From contig NC_080571.1 in assembly GCF_030247185.1 (NCBI RefSeq), positions 343,883,879 to 343,947,878 on the forward strand: DNA of 64,000 bases, in the 5' to 3' direction. The translations under genes and the position numbers were made by a program. The notes below the pieces were generated by a model, which was not told the DNA's origin, did no database searches, and worked only from the letters and a program-made list of their open reading frames with translations. Every line of letters begins with the position of its first letter. The first letter of the stretch is position 1. This document shows, piece by piece, positions 1 through 13,214 of this stretch. Source of the DNA: Malaya genurostris. Lineage: Eukaryota > Arthropoda > Insecta > Diptera > Culicidae.

Positions 1-1315
1 TGGTTTCGTAACAGCAAAGCATGCGAATTCGCTCCACCGAACCCAAACGAATTGATGCCAATGTAAGAACCAGATAACGGAGTCACTTCATTTACCACTT
101 TCAGCCTACCTTCCACCAACGGAGCGATCGATGGTTTATTTTCCTGAAAGTTGATATTGGGCGGAATGAAACCCGTCTCCATCGCAATGATACACTTGGA
201 GATCGAGCAAACTCCGGCGGCCGCTTCCGAGTGCCCGATGCTCGATTTCACCGAACCCACCAGCAGCGGTTCCTTCCGTCCGGTGCAGTAAACCTTGTCC
301 AGTGCATCGCACTCTTCCGGATCACCGACCATCGTACCGGTGCTGTGAGCTTCCACATAGTTAATTTCCGTCGGTTTTATACCCACCTCACTGTAGAACT
401 CGGTTAGCAATTGTTGTTGCATGATCCTCGACGGATAGGTGATCCCTTCGGATTTGAACCCATCACAGTTGGTTTTCGAGTGCACCAAATGTGCGTAGAT
501 GCGTTTAGCGTCCTTAGCTTTCTGCAGAAACACAGAACAAACTGCCTCCGATCGCGTATAACCGGAACCGTTTTTGTCGAATGGTCTGCAGTAACCATCC
601 TTCGCCAACACCCCCAGCAACGCAAATTGATACGTGATGTACGGATGGAGCGTAAGGTTACTTCCCATGACGATGGCCGCATCACAGACCCCATTCCGAA
701 TACTTCGGTACGCAACATCCAGGGCATACATCGAACTGCTACATGCCGTATCCATTACCAAGGACGGTCCTCGGAAATCCATCGAGTAGGATATTCGATT
801 CGCAAGCTGGGATTTGGCACACCTGGAATTGAAATTCGTTTTAACGTTTTTCGTTAGCCAACAACAACCGCCCTTTCTTCTCACCCTAACACCCCAAGCC
901 CATCCGGTGGACATGCCATGTAATACATCCGAACTTCGGTCTCCGAGAAGCATAACCCACAGAAGACACCGGTTCGCGAACCACGCATACTCTCCGGATT
1001 AACGCCGGCATCTAGTATCGCTTCGTACGTATGTTCGAGCAGCATCCGCTGTTGCGGATCCATCGTGTGACATCGCCGTCGATCGTACCCGAAAAACTGC
1101 CCATCGAACTTGGACAAATTGTTAACTTTACCCGCCCGCTTCGGTATGCCCGGTACATACTTAAACCGTATCTCCGAGTCATCCACCAGATCTCGCTTTT
1201 CGAACAGATTACGGGCGAAATCGCGCAGGTTGTCCGTTTGGGGAAACCGTCCGGAGATTCCCGATATCACAATGCTTTCGTCGGAGTCGGTCGGTAGCAC
1301 TTTCAGTGACGGCAT
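1..1315 (-). CDS. FAS-B: type I fatty acid synthase, 5' part (KS domain), cut by window edge
   Basis: N-terminal part of an animal-type multifunctional FAS, the cytosolic enzyme that builds palmitate-like acids from malonyl-CoA and NADPH. Two exons are visible, 885-1315 and 1-822, joined by a 62-bp GT-AG intron (823-884). Without splicing the frame stops just inside the intron; with it the protein reads smoothly through the Leu-Gly-Cys-Ala-Lys-Ser-Gln region shared with FAS-A. The start is the ATG at 1315; a TATA box lies 84 bp upstream, as in FAS-A. About 417 codons are visible, nearly all beta-ketoacyl synthase: catalytic Cys171 in DTACSSS, His303 in EAHSTGT and His341 in GHSEA are all present. 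The frame is open to base 1, so AT and later domains lie outside. It is a tandem paralogue of FAS-A, which lacks this intron. I see no disabling mutation in the visible part. Confidence 0.9.
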
Positions 1316-1398
1316 TTTTTCACACAACACACCACACGATTCGGTACGATCGCAGCGAACTAATTGGTTAAGTGAGGCGATTAATTCACCACCGGCCA

Positions 1399-1405
1399 AT
1401 TTATA
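1399..1405 (-). promoter_or_regulatory. TATA box of FAS-B
   Basis: TATAAAT on the minus strand, 84 bp upstream of the FAS-B ATG. Its spacing nearly matches the TATA box of FAS-A, which supports both starts. The transcription start itself cannot be read directly. Confidence 0.6.
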
Positions 1406-1614
1406 GTGAAGTACGAAAACACGTGATGATCCCTGTCAGTGACCCAGCGGTGAACACGAAAAAATTTAAATTTTTAATTTCTCACGTTTCTGCTATCGGG
1501 TAGGGATGCGATAAAGCGAAAGCTGCTTAAATTGTCAGAACCCATATCGCTTCCGTACAATTCAAATGATTTCACTATAGCACGGCAACTAGGTCAATTG
1601 ATACTTCGGAGACA

Positions 1615-1850
1615 ATGTTCGGAAAAGTCATTAATCCATCGTTTTCGAGCACTTTTTCTCATTTCCGAATAGCTTCTCGAACAGTTCTACAAAGTTTTCG
1701 TTTTCAAGCAGTTATCGTTTTCGAGCCATTTCCAAGCATGTTTATTAGTTCGATTGACAATATCAAGTGCTTTCTTATCGTTTTCGAACAGTTTTTCGAG
1801 CCGTACAGTTTTGGTAAGTTTAAGGGGCAAAGGGTTTTTACTCCCTAATT
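1615..1850 (+). repeat. Degenerate CGAGCAG/T-rich minisatellite, array 1
   Basis: Imperfect tandem units of about 20-30 bp with the core TTTTCGAGCAGTTTTTC (here degenerate, e.g. TTTTCGAGCAC and TTTTCGAACAG). The same unit makes arrays at 8150-8470, 13215-13944 and 15157-15650. Open frames across it are Phe/Arg/Ser-rich by-products of the repeat. Confidence 0.6.
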
Positions 1851-2019
1851 GCTTAGGATGCTTAGAAATTGCTCCAAAACTGTTCGAAACTTGCTCTAAA
1901 AACGTGCTTACCCTGTAATGTCGAAACTGCAAATCGGATCGAATTTTAATCTAAACGTGTGATAATCGATGGAACTTTCCATGAGATGTCGAAATAAGTT
2001 TTACTTTAGAGTTTATGGT

Positions 2020-3380
<1,361 letters not shown>

Positions 3381-5661
3381 TATTATAATCTTTATCATTA
3401 TCAGCTAAATTTACATTTCCATACTAAACATTTCACTTTACACATATATTATTAAATTGTATCATATTATATTACGTCATATTTTGTGGTATTATATTAT
3501 ATTACATTGTACTATATTATACTACATTATGGGACAATGTTTGGTATTGTTTTATATAGTATTGTAAGGTATTTTTTTAATACACAATTAAAAGTGTATT
3601 ATATTGCATTGTGATGTATTACATTTTTATATTTTATGCATAATAATATTTTATTATATTCAGTGTCGTATAGTGAACAAACTATATTATAATATATTAT
3701 GGTATATTTTACTATATTATGTCACATAACATTATGATACTATTATATTCATCATTAAATATTATAGTAGACTATAATACACTGTACCATACGATTTTGC
3801 ACCGTTTTATACTATATTGTATTTTATTGTATTATACTGCCGGAAATTATATTAAAGTGTATTATGTTACATTATATATAATACTATGCTCAAGTACATT
3901 GTAAGGGAAGAGGGATGGGAGTGCATCAGGGTATCTTACAAGTGAATGACTGGATGAAGGAGTGAAATGTCAACCCGATTCACAGGGGAAAGCTGTGTGT
4001 TTTCCCCAGAAGGTCTGAAATGAGTAAGACGCACCCTTCTAACAAACAAACCATCAGGCAGGTTTAAGCTGGTACAGCGAATTCTTTTATTATATGGCCG
4101 GATGTTATTGCTGGAAGGCGCCCATTTTGGCCTTCTTAACAGCAGTAATATGAAAGTTATCTGATAATCAAATTCGGATCTACTGTAAGTCTACCTGCAT
4201 CCACTGGTAATGCCTTGAACTGATGGTGGCTTCACACATACATACATACATACATACATACATTTACGGTACTACCAGAACCGGTATTCGTATGGCCATA
4301 AATTAATATGACAAATAAATTGCAATTGTTTTGAGTCCAAATTGGAAGCTTTTTTGAATTGTCATCTTCTCTATCGATATGAATTTTAAAAACTCATCAC
4401 CCTGTAATTCCAGACTCGGATAGAATTTATTAATTTTGTATGGGACCATAAATCCTTTAGTTTTAATTTTTGTTTTTAAAATTCGATTTGGGCTTTTTTG
4501 AGAGAACGATTGAGCTTTGAGAAACGATTCGATACTGGAACCGGAATTCTAAAACCGGTGTAGCCGAAGTCAGGTAAATCCTCCTCAGGAGCTGTATAGT
4601 TTACATTTGATTCAAAATGTTGGAAAATCAGTGTAGTCTTTGAAAAATCGTAGTGCATATTACATTTTTGGGTACCTTCCGAATCGAAAACTGATTACCG
4701 CTAAAACTGAAATAAGTTTATTTGGTTATCGACAATCCAAATCTACATACCCGATATACCTGAAAAATTTATGTGAAATGGACATTTTTATACTAATCAC
4801 CCCAAACCGGAAGTTGGATCTGACTAAAAAGCGAGATGTTTTATAGGATCTTAAGACCTTTCATTTTAATATTTTATGGTTCCTAGATATCGTTTGAATC
4901 TTAGATCGGTTTAGCCATCTACGAGAAAAATGAGTTACACAGTTTTAATTTCGTTTCACATATCCTGTAGTTCCGGAACCAGAAGTCGGATCCAAACATA
5001 ATTCAGGCATTTTATTTGGGAGCGTACGACTTTTCATATGGATCTGAGTTTGTAGAAAACGGTTGAGTCATCTCCGAGAAAATTGAGTGAAATTATTTGT
5101 CACACACGCATTTGCTGATCTCGACGAACTGATTCTAATGGTATATGGCTGTAATGTTCTTCCAGCATTGATTGCTGTAAGTAGTTTGAATCAATATAAT
5201 TATGGAGTTGCTTTCAACTCGAAAATGCTGCCATTATCTGCCAGTTGTTTAATTGTTTGCGAGCGATTTTTATTGTTTTCGAGCGTATTGTTATCGTTTT
5301 AATGTGGAACACATTTTTGTTTTCTATATAGGGGTGCAAACTAGAAACCCAAGAAAAATACACGTAGAAATGTGGTCAGGTTTTGAACAATTACAGCTCA
5401 ATCAATTTTGTATCAATTATTAATATCATGTCACCATTTGATTGGAAATATTTCTACGTATTGATTTGAATGTTCATAGCCATGAATTTTTAATTATATA
5501 TCATTGAAATGTTGGTTAATAACTAGAAGTGTCTTATTTTGTCAGCAAAAAATCTCCGGCATACCAGATTTCCCTGCCATAGTCAACGGTTTTGAAGGAG
5601 TAAGCGATATATCAAAGGGAAAGCATCGTTCTGATTGGTCAAACGATGCAAAAGCGAAGCT
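3381..5661. other. A+T-rich intergenic DNA, no gene seen
   Basis: Low-complexity TATTATA sequence continues to about 3900, followed by unassigned unique-looking DNA. A (CATA)n microsatellite lies at about 4235-4263. No open frame shows recognisable similarity. Confidence 0.5.
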
Positions 5662-5669
5662 GTTAGAAG

Positions 5670-6407
5670 CAGGGTTGCCACATATACAGATTAATCTGCA
5701 TTTTACAGATTTTTCAGATAAATTTGTGACCAAGATTCTGTATATGCAGATTACAGATTTTTGGCAAAAAATACAGATTTGTACAGATTTTTGATAGCGT
5801 GGATTGAAAATTGAATAAAGATCAAGTTAAAATATATTAAATGATGGTATTGATTATTATTTCAAAGTGAAAACTTTATCCTGATTGTGTGTTAATTCTA
5901 AAATGAGGATAAAACTAAATATAAAAGAGTATGTTAAGGACAGTAAACACAGATGTTCTATCAGCCAATAAAGATTTGTTCATGCTTACATTTATTTACA
6001 ACTAGTGTAGCGTAATTGCTTATGCTTTCAAAAATTGCTTCTGATACGATGAAAAGATGATGACCTCGGCCATAACGTAAGGTAGTAAAGAAGAAAGATT
6101 ACCAATTGATCAATCAGATTAAGTTTCACTTTCAGATTGGATTTTGAAAGTTTTTCGTCAAATCATTATTTCGAAAGGCTCCAACGCAAAAACAACTTCC
6201 AGCGTTTTTTCAACTACAAAAATCATAAAATTCAGACTAAGAAAAGTTTTGGTTTCTTTAAATTTGGGTTCTAAAGACTTTTTTATTCCGTTGTGCTTCG
6301 ATTTCTTATAACTTTTACATACAGATTTTCAATAAGGTTTATGAGCTCCCGATACAGATTTACAGATTTTTCTTCTGAAAAATGCAGATTTAAATGTGGC
6401 AACCCTG
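5670..6407. mobile_element. Non-autonomous hAT-type MITE with 8-bp TSD
   Basis: Perfect 14-bp terminal inverted repeats, CAGGGTTGCCACAT at the left and ATGTGGCAACCCTG at the right, are flanked by the exact 8-bp direct repeat GTTAGAAG (5662-5669 and 6408-6415). A CAGGG-type terminus and an 8-bp target duplication are the hAT superfamily signature. The 738-bp interior has no transposase; both ends are rich in repeated ACAGATTTTT motifs. Confidence 0.9.
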
Positions 6408-6462
6408 GTTAGAAGCACGCGAAGCTATAAATAGAAGCAAAATTATAGCTAACGTTTCAGTC

Positions 6463-6889
6463 TAGAGGCGTGCAAAACAGCTCATTTTGGTGAACAGCTC
6501 CGAACCGATCAGCTCACCAAAGTGAATCGATTCGATGTATCAGCTCATCAGCCATTTTAGTTTGAACTTAAGTTTCATTTTGTGCGCCGTTTTTCTTATG
6601 CACCGGTTTTCTTTCATATGCATGATCGAAATTGACTCATTGATTTGCAATGATGCAATGAATGCAATGCGAATTAATTTATCTTTGATTGATGTCGACT
6701 AAATTGAATCTCTTAAAGAGCCGAAATCCGATCAGCTCGTAGCGTGTTCCTTTCGTCATAATGCAGTGAACTGGGTAGCAAATGAGTGAGCTGGTGAGCT
6801 GCGGTTCTTTTGAAAAGAGCTGTGAGCTGTCAGCTCACTTCAATGATTCGATTCACTGGAACAGCTCAGGAGCGAATTGCCCATCTCTA
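6463..6889. mobile_element. hAT-like MITE rich in GAGCTG palindromes, 8-bp TSD
   Basis: The 8-bp direct repeat TTTCAGTC (6455-6462 and 6890-6897) flanks a 427-bp unit with imperfect inverted ends, TAGAGGCGTGCAAAAC at the left and GAATTGCCCATCTCTA at the right. The subterminal regions carry many CAGCTC/GAGCTG words in both orientations, so it can fold back extensively. No coding capacity. Confidence 0.85.
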
Positions 6890-7539
6890 TTTCAGTCCTA
6901 CACGTAGCTTGCTAGAGGTAGGTTGTTGCTAGACAGCAAGACAAAAAGTGCCATAAAACGATTTGAAGCTTTAATTACTATGCCCTGATCTTGTGTCATG
7001 AAAGATTGGATGAAATCCCATGTTATGTCGTTTCGCCTGAGAAATTGACAACTACCCCAGGGTAAATTTTGAGTGCATAAGACTAACTTCTTATTTATAT
7101 AAGATGAACTCGATTGATAATGAGAAAAAGTTTATCGCTTCAACCGAAATCGCAGAATGGTAGTAATGGTAGAGAAACGCTATAAAAATAACTACTTGGA
7201 TACAAAACTTGAACACAAGCTTGGCGAAAAGAAGCTTAAATATCGATATCTGTATCACAATCATATACAAACATATAATTTCATACATTTGGGCTATTGA
7301 TGTAATTTCGTCGGCTAAAAAACAAATACAAATCATGACAAATATAGTATATATTCTGGGTTCGCGTGTTCGGTGTTGGTTCATAATAAAGACTAAGCAG
7401 ACTCTCGTGCATTTGCGGATTCAAAAGTGTGACGATTAATTGAAAATGTCGATCATTAGAAATTTTGGTTGCCTTGTTCCACATCAATGGCTCGAACAAC
7501 CCCTTGGGGCTGATCCTTGTAGTTTTTGAGTTGTTTTTC

Positions 7540-8150
7540 ATCGTGTTTTATAAGTACTTGTTGCCGCGGAGACAACACGATTGGCAACACGGCTGAGCGA
7601 GGAAAAGAACACTGACATTTCGGACAGCAACCCGCTTGTGAGGAATTCTGGCAACCGTCAGAAGGCTGGCTGCATTCCGGCTGCTGTCAAAATTGTCCAG
7701 GCGAAATTGCGTCATTATCTCACCGTACGTGTCTTGTTTATTTCCTTCCTCTTTCTTTTTTCTGGCAGAATTCCGGCAAAAATGGCTGGCAGACATAGCC
7801 AGCCGTCTGGGGGGAAATCTGCCCGCCGCGTACAAGTGGAAAGGAGGAAGTGACTTCGAGCAAGCAGTGATCGTAGTCTGATATAATAAGAATATAATAG
7901 ATTTTTTGTACAATTAGATGGTAAGAAAATGTTTGATACAGTTTGTTTGCATTAACGATTTAACGAGTGTAATAACAGGGTTATTGGATTCTTTATGCCA
8001 CTCTCGCCGTCAGTTTGATTTAATTACACTATTTTGTAAGTACTGTTTGAAGTAATTATTTTGGCATATTATAATAAAAATGAAATATTCCAGTTTGAAG
8101 CGTAAATATATGTACAGCTATCAAAAATAGTGTTTCATTCGGTTCTGTAG
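7540..8150. repeat. Unassigned repeat-derived DNA; 7766-7841 is inverted relative to 57468-57545
   Basis: The segment 7766-7841 (…GGCAGAATTCCGGCAAAAATG…) matches the reverse complement of 57468-57545 with few differences, so both are pieces of one dispersed family. I cannot fix its ends. Nothing coding is convincing. Confidence 0.5.
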
Positions 8151-8467
8151 GAACAGTACTCAAGCAGTTTTTTGAGCAGATCCTATTTTAGACTTTGAGC
8201 AGTTTCATCGTTTTCAAGCAATTTTTCATGGTTCATTTTTCTAATTGTTTTCTAGCAGTTTTCCACCGTTTTCAAGCAGTTGTATTTTATTATTTTTGAA
8301 CTGTTTTCGAGATATTTTTTATCGATACTGACCAGAAATAACCTACTTAAAAAAATTGCTCGAAATGGATATAATAAATTTTCAAGCAATTTTTTTTACC
8401 GTTTTCGAGCAGTTTTTATATTTTGAGCTATTTTGGCATCGTTCAATTTTCGAGAATTTTTGAGCAA

Positions 8468-8470
<3 letters not shown>
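8150..8470 (+). repeat. CGAGCAG/T-rich minisatellite, array 2
   Basis: Degenerate units of the same TTTTCGAGCAGTTTT type as at 1615-1850. The array abuts the trinucleotide tail of the SINE on its right. Confidence 0.6.
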
Positions 8471-8499
<29 letters not shown>

Positions 8500-8830
8500 T
8501 CCCACCTCATACCCCTACAAAGGTGTGAGCAGAACGAGTTATCTAAATGATAATTAATATTTTTGCACATATCTTAACCAGTAAACAAAAGAAAACGATC
8601 TGATTAATCCAGCAGGTATTGATTCTTCTTCAAAAGAACGACTGACCACAAAATAACATTCAAATATCTCGGATTTACTATCCAGGGTTAATCAAGAAAA
8701 TTTCCAACCCGGGAAGATCCTTGATCACATCAGGAATCGAACCCGATATCTTTACCAGTATCAGACAGTAATTCACCTGGCCCTTCCCGCCGGACCAGTT
8801 CATCGCTACACACATCAGCTACGATGGAGT
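8471..8830 (-). mobile_element. tRNA-derived SINE with (ATC)n tail
   Basis: On the minus strand a perfect Pol III B-box, GGTTCGATTCC, lies at 8733-8743. A plausible A-box lies about 45-60 nt upstream, in the TGGTCCGGCGGGA region. The unit ends downstream in a trinucleotide run (8471-8498; GAT repeats on the plus strand), the kind of short 3' tail common in SINEs. The 5' end near 8830 is approximate. A His-rich open frame over the GAT run is an artefact. Confidence 0.6.
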
Positions 8831-9189
8831 AACGAGACTGCGGATGAGCAGAGCCAAGCCCAATTCCATCAACAACTGTCGATCCCAATTAATCTCCCGA
8901 ATCAATTCCTTAAATTATTAATCAAACCTTGCGATCAAGGCCAAGAGCAAACTTAACACACTGAATGCTAAGGCTCTTCGGCCAGTCCTGTTCGCTTTCC
9001 AAATAGTCACTACCTGCTTCGCGCGCGAGGCTCAAACGTTTGTAGATTGCTCATTATTTTTAACTCTCAAACAAACTAAAAATCCATCATCATCATACCG
9101 AACATAGTAACCTAATACGTCTCACAATAATATATATAAACAAAAAAAAATACAATCTTCGTAATACGTAAAAAAATAAAAAATCTAAA
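8831..9189. other. Spacer between SINE and L2/Kiri-like element
   Basis: Contains a CGCGCGCG patch near 9020 and an A-rich stretch at 9135-9195 that may include the 3' tail of the neighbouring retrotransposon. No gene seen. Confidence 0.4.
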
Positions 9190-9206
9190 AAAATTGAACT
9201 AACTAA

Positions 9207-12008
9207 CTAAATATTTGCTGACAAAGCGGACTTTATGTGTGAAATACATAACTTTTTGAACTCCACCAATGAGGCCGCGCGTTTGATCTCTCTTGGCATC
9301 GAATTGAAAAAACTTATTCCCTTGTACAACAATGAGTTTTGCGATCTGGCTAACAAAAAGCTTGGTGTTCTAGCATCAGACGCGTTTCTAGTATTGTACC
9401 TATGCAAATCAGTTCCTCTTTCAATTCGATCACACAAATATCGAGGCAGCATGCCGTTCAATATCTTGAAAATAAATACCATGGTTAAGTAGTAAATTCT
9501 CTGTTTCACTGAAAGCCATTGTAATGCGTTCAGTAGAAAACCTGACGAGGTATATCTACTACATTTTAGAATTAATCGCATGATTTTATTTTGCAGTCGC
9601 TGTAATCTCAAGATTTGTGTGTTATTAGCAAGAAATAGAATGGATGGGCAAAAGTCAATGTGTGGTGAAATGACTGTTTTATATAAAAGAATCTTACTAT
9701 GGGTCGTTAAGTCATTTTTCAAACGACATAATACACCATACTTTTTGGCAATCTTCTTGATGACGTTATTGATATGAGATTTGAATGTTAACCTTTAATC
9801 AATTATGACTCCAAGATACTTCATTTCTCTAACGCGATCAATAGTTTCACCATCAATTTCCACATTGGCGTCATGACCGGTGCTAACAGAAGAAATAACC
9901 ATATATTTAGTTTTCGCGACGTTTAGTTTCAGTTGCTTAAATTTTAACCATCGAACCAGCGAACTTAGATCCTCGTTTAAGTGTGCAACAGCTTCATTGA
10001 AATCTTTAGCCGTAATGAACAGAACAGTATCATCAGCAAACAAATTTATATCACAGAAACGTAAAACTCGCTTCATATCATTAATATACATAATAAATAG
10101 AATAGGACCTAACACACTTCCCTGAGGCACACCAAGTGAATTACCGAGGGAACTAGACACTACATCGTTAAAAACAGTCTTTTGAGATCTACCACATAAA
10201 TAGTTTTCAAACCATTCATGTGCCATTCCCCCGATGCCAAAACGCCGTAATGTCTGAAACAATAAAGGTCTTGAAATTGTTTCAAAGGCCTTCTTCAGAT
10301 CCAAGAACACAGCAAAGATACTCTCTTTGGCTTCGATTTTCTCCTTCCATTTTGCCAATACTAGGTTCAAAGCGGTTTCACAAGAGTGACCCTTACGATA
10401 TCCCGATTGTTCCGGTATCAGCAAACTGTTAGAGTTCAAATAGTTAATCAGCTGATCTTTAACAACAAGTTCCAAAATTTTTTCCAGCGTGTGCAGCATG
10501 TTAATGGGACGGTACTCCTCGGCTTTATCCGTTCCAGTAACCTTGGGGATAGGAACAACCAGAGATTCTTTCCACAATTTTGGCACGTGCCCCGTGTACA
10601 ACGATTCATTTACCAAATCCAGTAGGTCGTGTCCGATAACATGAAAGCAATCCTGTATCACTTTTGAGTTTACATTGTCAATACCCGTCGATTTTCCCAA
10701 ATTAAAACAAATATTTTTCAATTGTTCAAAAGTGATTGGTTGAAATTCATCAAGTCTACAATAGTTATTCATCGGCTGTGTTATTTCAACAGGTTCACCT
10801 ACCAATTCAATACTTTGATTGATCTGCTGAACACTATTTATGAAATAACTGTTGAACTTTTCAGATACAATTTGTTCTGTGTGCTCTTCTATACCGTTAA
10901 AAGTTATGGTTTTCGATGCACTATGTGTAGGCTTGATCAACTGTTTGAGAATTTTCCATAACTCTCTACTGTTTTGTTGATTTTGATCGATTCTCCTCTG
11001 TATGTATTCACATCTAGTCTTCTTCAGGGCCCGTGAATAAATATTTCGTGCTTGTGTATATCTACTCCAGTGACTATCATTGTTAGTTCTACAGAATCTT
11101 TTATACTGTTTATCCCTCTCCCGTTTTAACCGTAAGAGGTCTATTGAGTACCAACTACTCGAGCTGTTCAAACTAACATACTTTTCAGTTACTAATACAT
11201 TAGTACACTTTTTTAATATGTCAGTAAGAATAGATGTCCTGTGATCCAAATTTCCAGTCAACTGTGTACAACCCAAGCTTCTTGATACAAGTCGAGATAG
11301 GGTTTGCTTTGAATAGTTTTTCCAACACTTGATTTTCACCGTATCTTCCTCATTTCTAGAGCTACTCATTACGGAAATTGCAATTGTTTCATGATCTGAA
11401 ATCTTGCAATCGGATTCCACATTTGAATAAACACCGTCGAAATTGGAATACACGTGATCTATCAATGTTTTACTGTATCTCAAAATTCTTGCAAATTCAT
11501 TCACAGTTTGCTTCAAATTGAAGAATTCTGCTAACTGTTTCAATTGAGTCGAACCTTGATCACTGAGCCAATCGATATTAAAATCTCCAGTAATAATATT
11601 TAGTTTACCAAAATCTACGAAATTCTCCCACCAGTTTTCTAGAATTTCCAGAAACTAGCGATCGGTTGAACTTGGAGAGTGGTAAACAACTCCATAATTT
11701 CCCATCTGCATGCCTCTTTCAACTGATATACCCAAGAACCAATTATTTCCAACTGCTTCGTTTGATTGAATGCTGAATTTAATTGATTCTCTGGCGTAAA
11801 TTGCAACTCCACCCGTGTGCCTGGAATGGGACAAACAAAAAGCAACAGTGTAACCCGGAACACTGAACTGATCAACAATATGTGTCTCTGAGAGCAAAAC
11901 TAATGAAAGATGTCTATCCTCTATAAGATGACGCATTGCGACATAATTAGAAGACAAACCGGCTATGTTCAAATACAAAATATCTGAATGCCTCCCATCG
12001 ATTAGTTG
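9207..12008 (-). pseudogene. L2/Kiri-like ORF2: APE endonuclease and reverse transcriptase, two internal stops
   Basis: The protein reads in one frame from directly after the ORF1 stop to 9207, broken only by TAG at 11655-11657 and TAA at 9795-9797. The endonuclease half shows the Asn strand (LYLNIAGL), the SETHI glutamate and the GDFN motif (just after the first stop). The RT core shows DLKKAFETI, GVPQGSVLGP and FADDTVLF. The C-terminal 171 codons (9207-9722) are the usual thumb/tail region (LQRLQNKIMRLI). There are no frameshifts, so the decay is by point mutation. It would copy element RNA at nicked DNA if intact. No in-frame ATG precedes the endonuclease. Confidence 0.8.
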
Positions 12009-13169
12009 CTATTCCATTGACATAATGTTGTTCTTTTTCGTTTCAAGCAATCTCAGATATACAGGACACTGCTTACTAAATGCTGGATGGTGAATGTCTA
12101 AATTCAATTTCCTTTCTTTGTTCATTTTCAGACAATTAACGCATTTGAATTCAGTTGAAGAACACTCAGATGTTCTATGTGCGGAATTACATTTGGAACA
12201 ATTTTCACTGTTTAAACATTCGGTGCTCTTGTGACCAAACTCACCACACCTGAAACAGCGCAATACGTTAAACGACTCGAAAACCGAACACCTATCCCAG
12301 CCGACGCAAACCTTGCCGGCTGCCATCAAGCTGGAATAAGTATTTTTATTAACCTCAATTATAACACTATATTTGTTATATTTGAAGCGTGGATTCTCAA
12401 AGTCAGCAACAACTTTTACATCTTCAATCGAAATTTCCTGATTTTGACTTTTCAATAGGTCAATAAATACATCAGAGGAATATCGATCACTCATCCCCAC
12501 TATTTTCAGTTTTGGTTTCCCGGGCTTGGGTATAACAGCATTGTATTCAGTTCCTAAATTACTTTCAATGTTTTCTTTCACTGATTGAATGTCCTCTCCT
12601 GCTGCGCACTCAACAATAATCGAGCCATCTTTACCATTTTTAAAATTACTAATTTTATGTGTTCTTGGATCTAACTTACCCTTCAAAACCTTTCTCGTGT
12701 CATCGCTCGTTTGCGAAGACTCGGCAGGTTTGATCATAATAACCGAGCGAGTCTTACTATTTCTATTGCTTTTCGTTCTTTTTCTAGAAAATTTCCCAGA
12801 TAGAACGTCCGCGTATGACTTTTTGTTGTTTCTATCAAATACTTCGTCGTTACCTTCATTAACAATATTATTATCAAGCGGTTCATCATCAGTATTTGAA
12901 ATAACTTTTCTCTTTCGTCTGGGATTTCCATCCGACTCCGAATGAGTCTTCCTATTTGCAACAATTTTCTTTCTATTCATTACAACCAAATCATTATTAT
13001 TTTGCTGATTATTCAAAATCAACAAACTTTTCAAATCGTCCAACTTTCTGGCCACACTGTTTTCTAAGCAGGCCATTTTGCTCTCCAGAGCATCATTGGA
13101 AGATCTGATCAGTCTATCGATTCCCCTTTCTATCGCAATATTAATGTGTGCCTCGATGCTATCCCGCAC
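12009..13169 (-). pseudogene. L2/Kiri-like ORF1: gag-like protein with CCHC zinc knuckles
   Basis: 386-codon frame. The N-terminal third is helical, charged and Lys/Asn-rich (a basic stretch around residues 65-135). An RRM-like middle follows, then cysteine clusters near the C-terminus: CFRCGEFGHKSTEC, CSKCNSAHRTSEC and a CVNC pair. These are CCHC-type nucleic-acid-binding knuckles, as in ORF1 proteins that coat retrotransposon RNA. The first codon available is GTG and an upstream stop closes the frame, so the normal start is missing. The frame ends at TAG (12009-12011). ORF2 continues in the same reading frame directly afterwards. Confidence 0.75.
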
Positions 13170-13214
13170 ACCAGCAAACGAATCAGTGATGGATTTGAAT
13201 TTTTATATCATTAT

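Larger units (their letters stand above)
9190..13200 (-). mobile_element. Non-LTR retrotransposon, CR1-group (L2/Kiri-like), degenerate
   Basis: Two-ORF retrotransposon on the minus strand: a gag-like ORF1 (12009-13169) followed by an endonuclease-RT ORF2 (9207-12008). No RNase H domain. The 5' end is truncated or mutated: the ORF1 frame opens without an ATG just below 13200. The 3' end lies near 9190 in GTTAGTTAG/T-rich sequence. The clade is inferred from the RT motifs (SGYRKGHSCETAL, GVPQGSVLGPILF, FADDTVLF) and is tentative. Confidence 0.8.

Noticed and set aside
404..857. Open frames of 107 and 148 codons across 404-857
   Set aside because: They are out-of-frame shadows of the FAS-B KS exon, which is open through this stretch.
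881..884. Premature stop in the FAS-B KS domain
   Set aside because: The stop lies in a 62-bp GT-AG intron. Splicing 885 to 822 restores the sequence shared with FAS-A.
8382..8570. Open frame with a run of histidines
   Set aside because: The His run is a reading of the GAT-repeat tail of a SINE, not a metal-binding protein.
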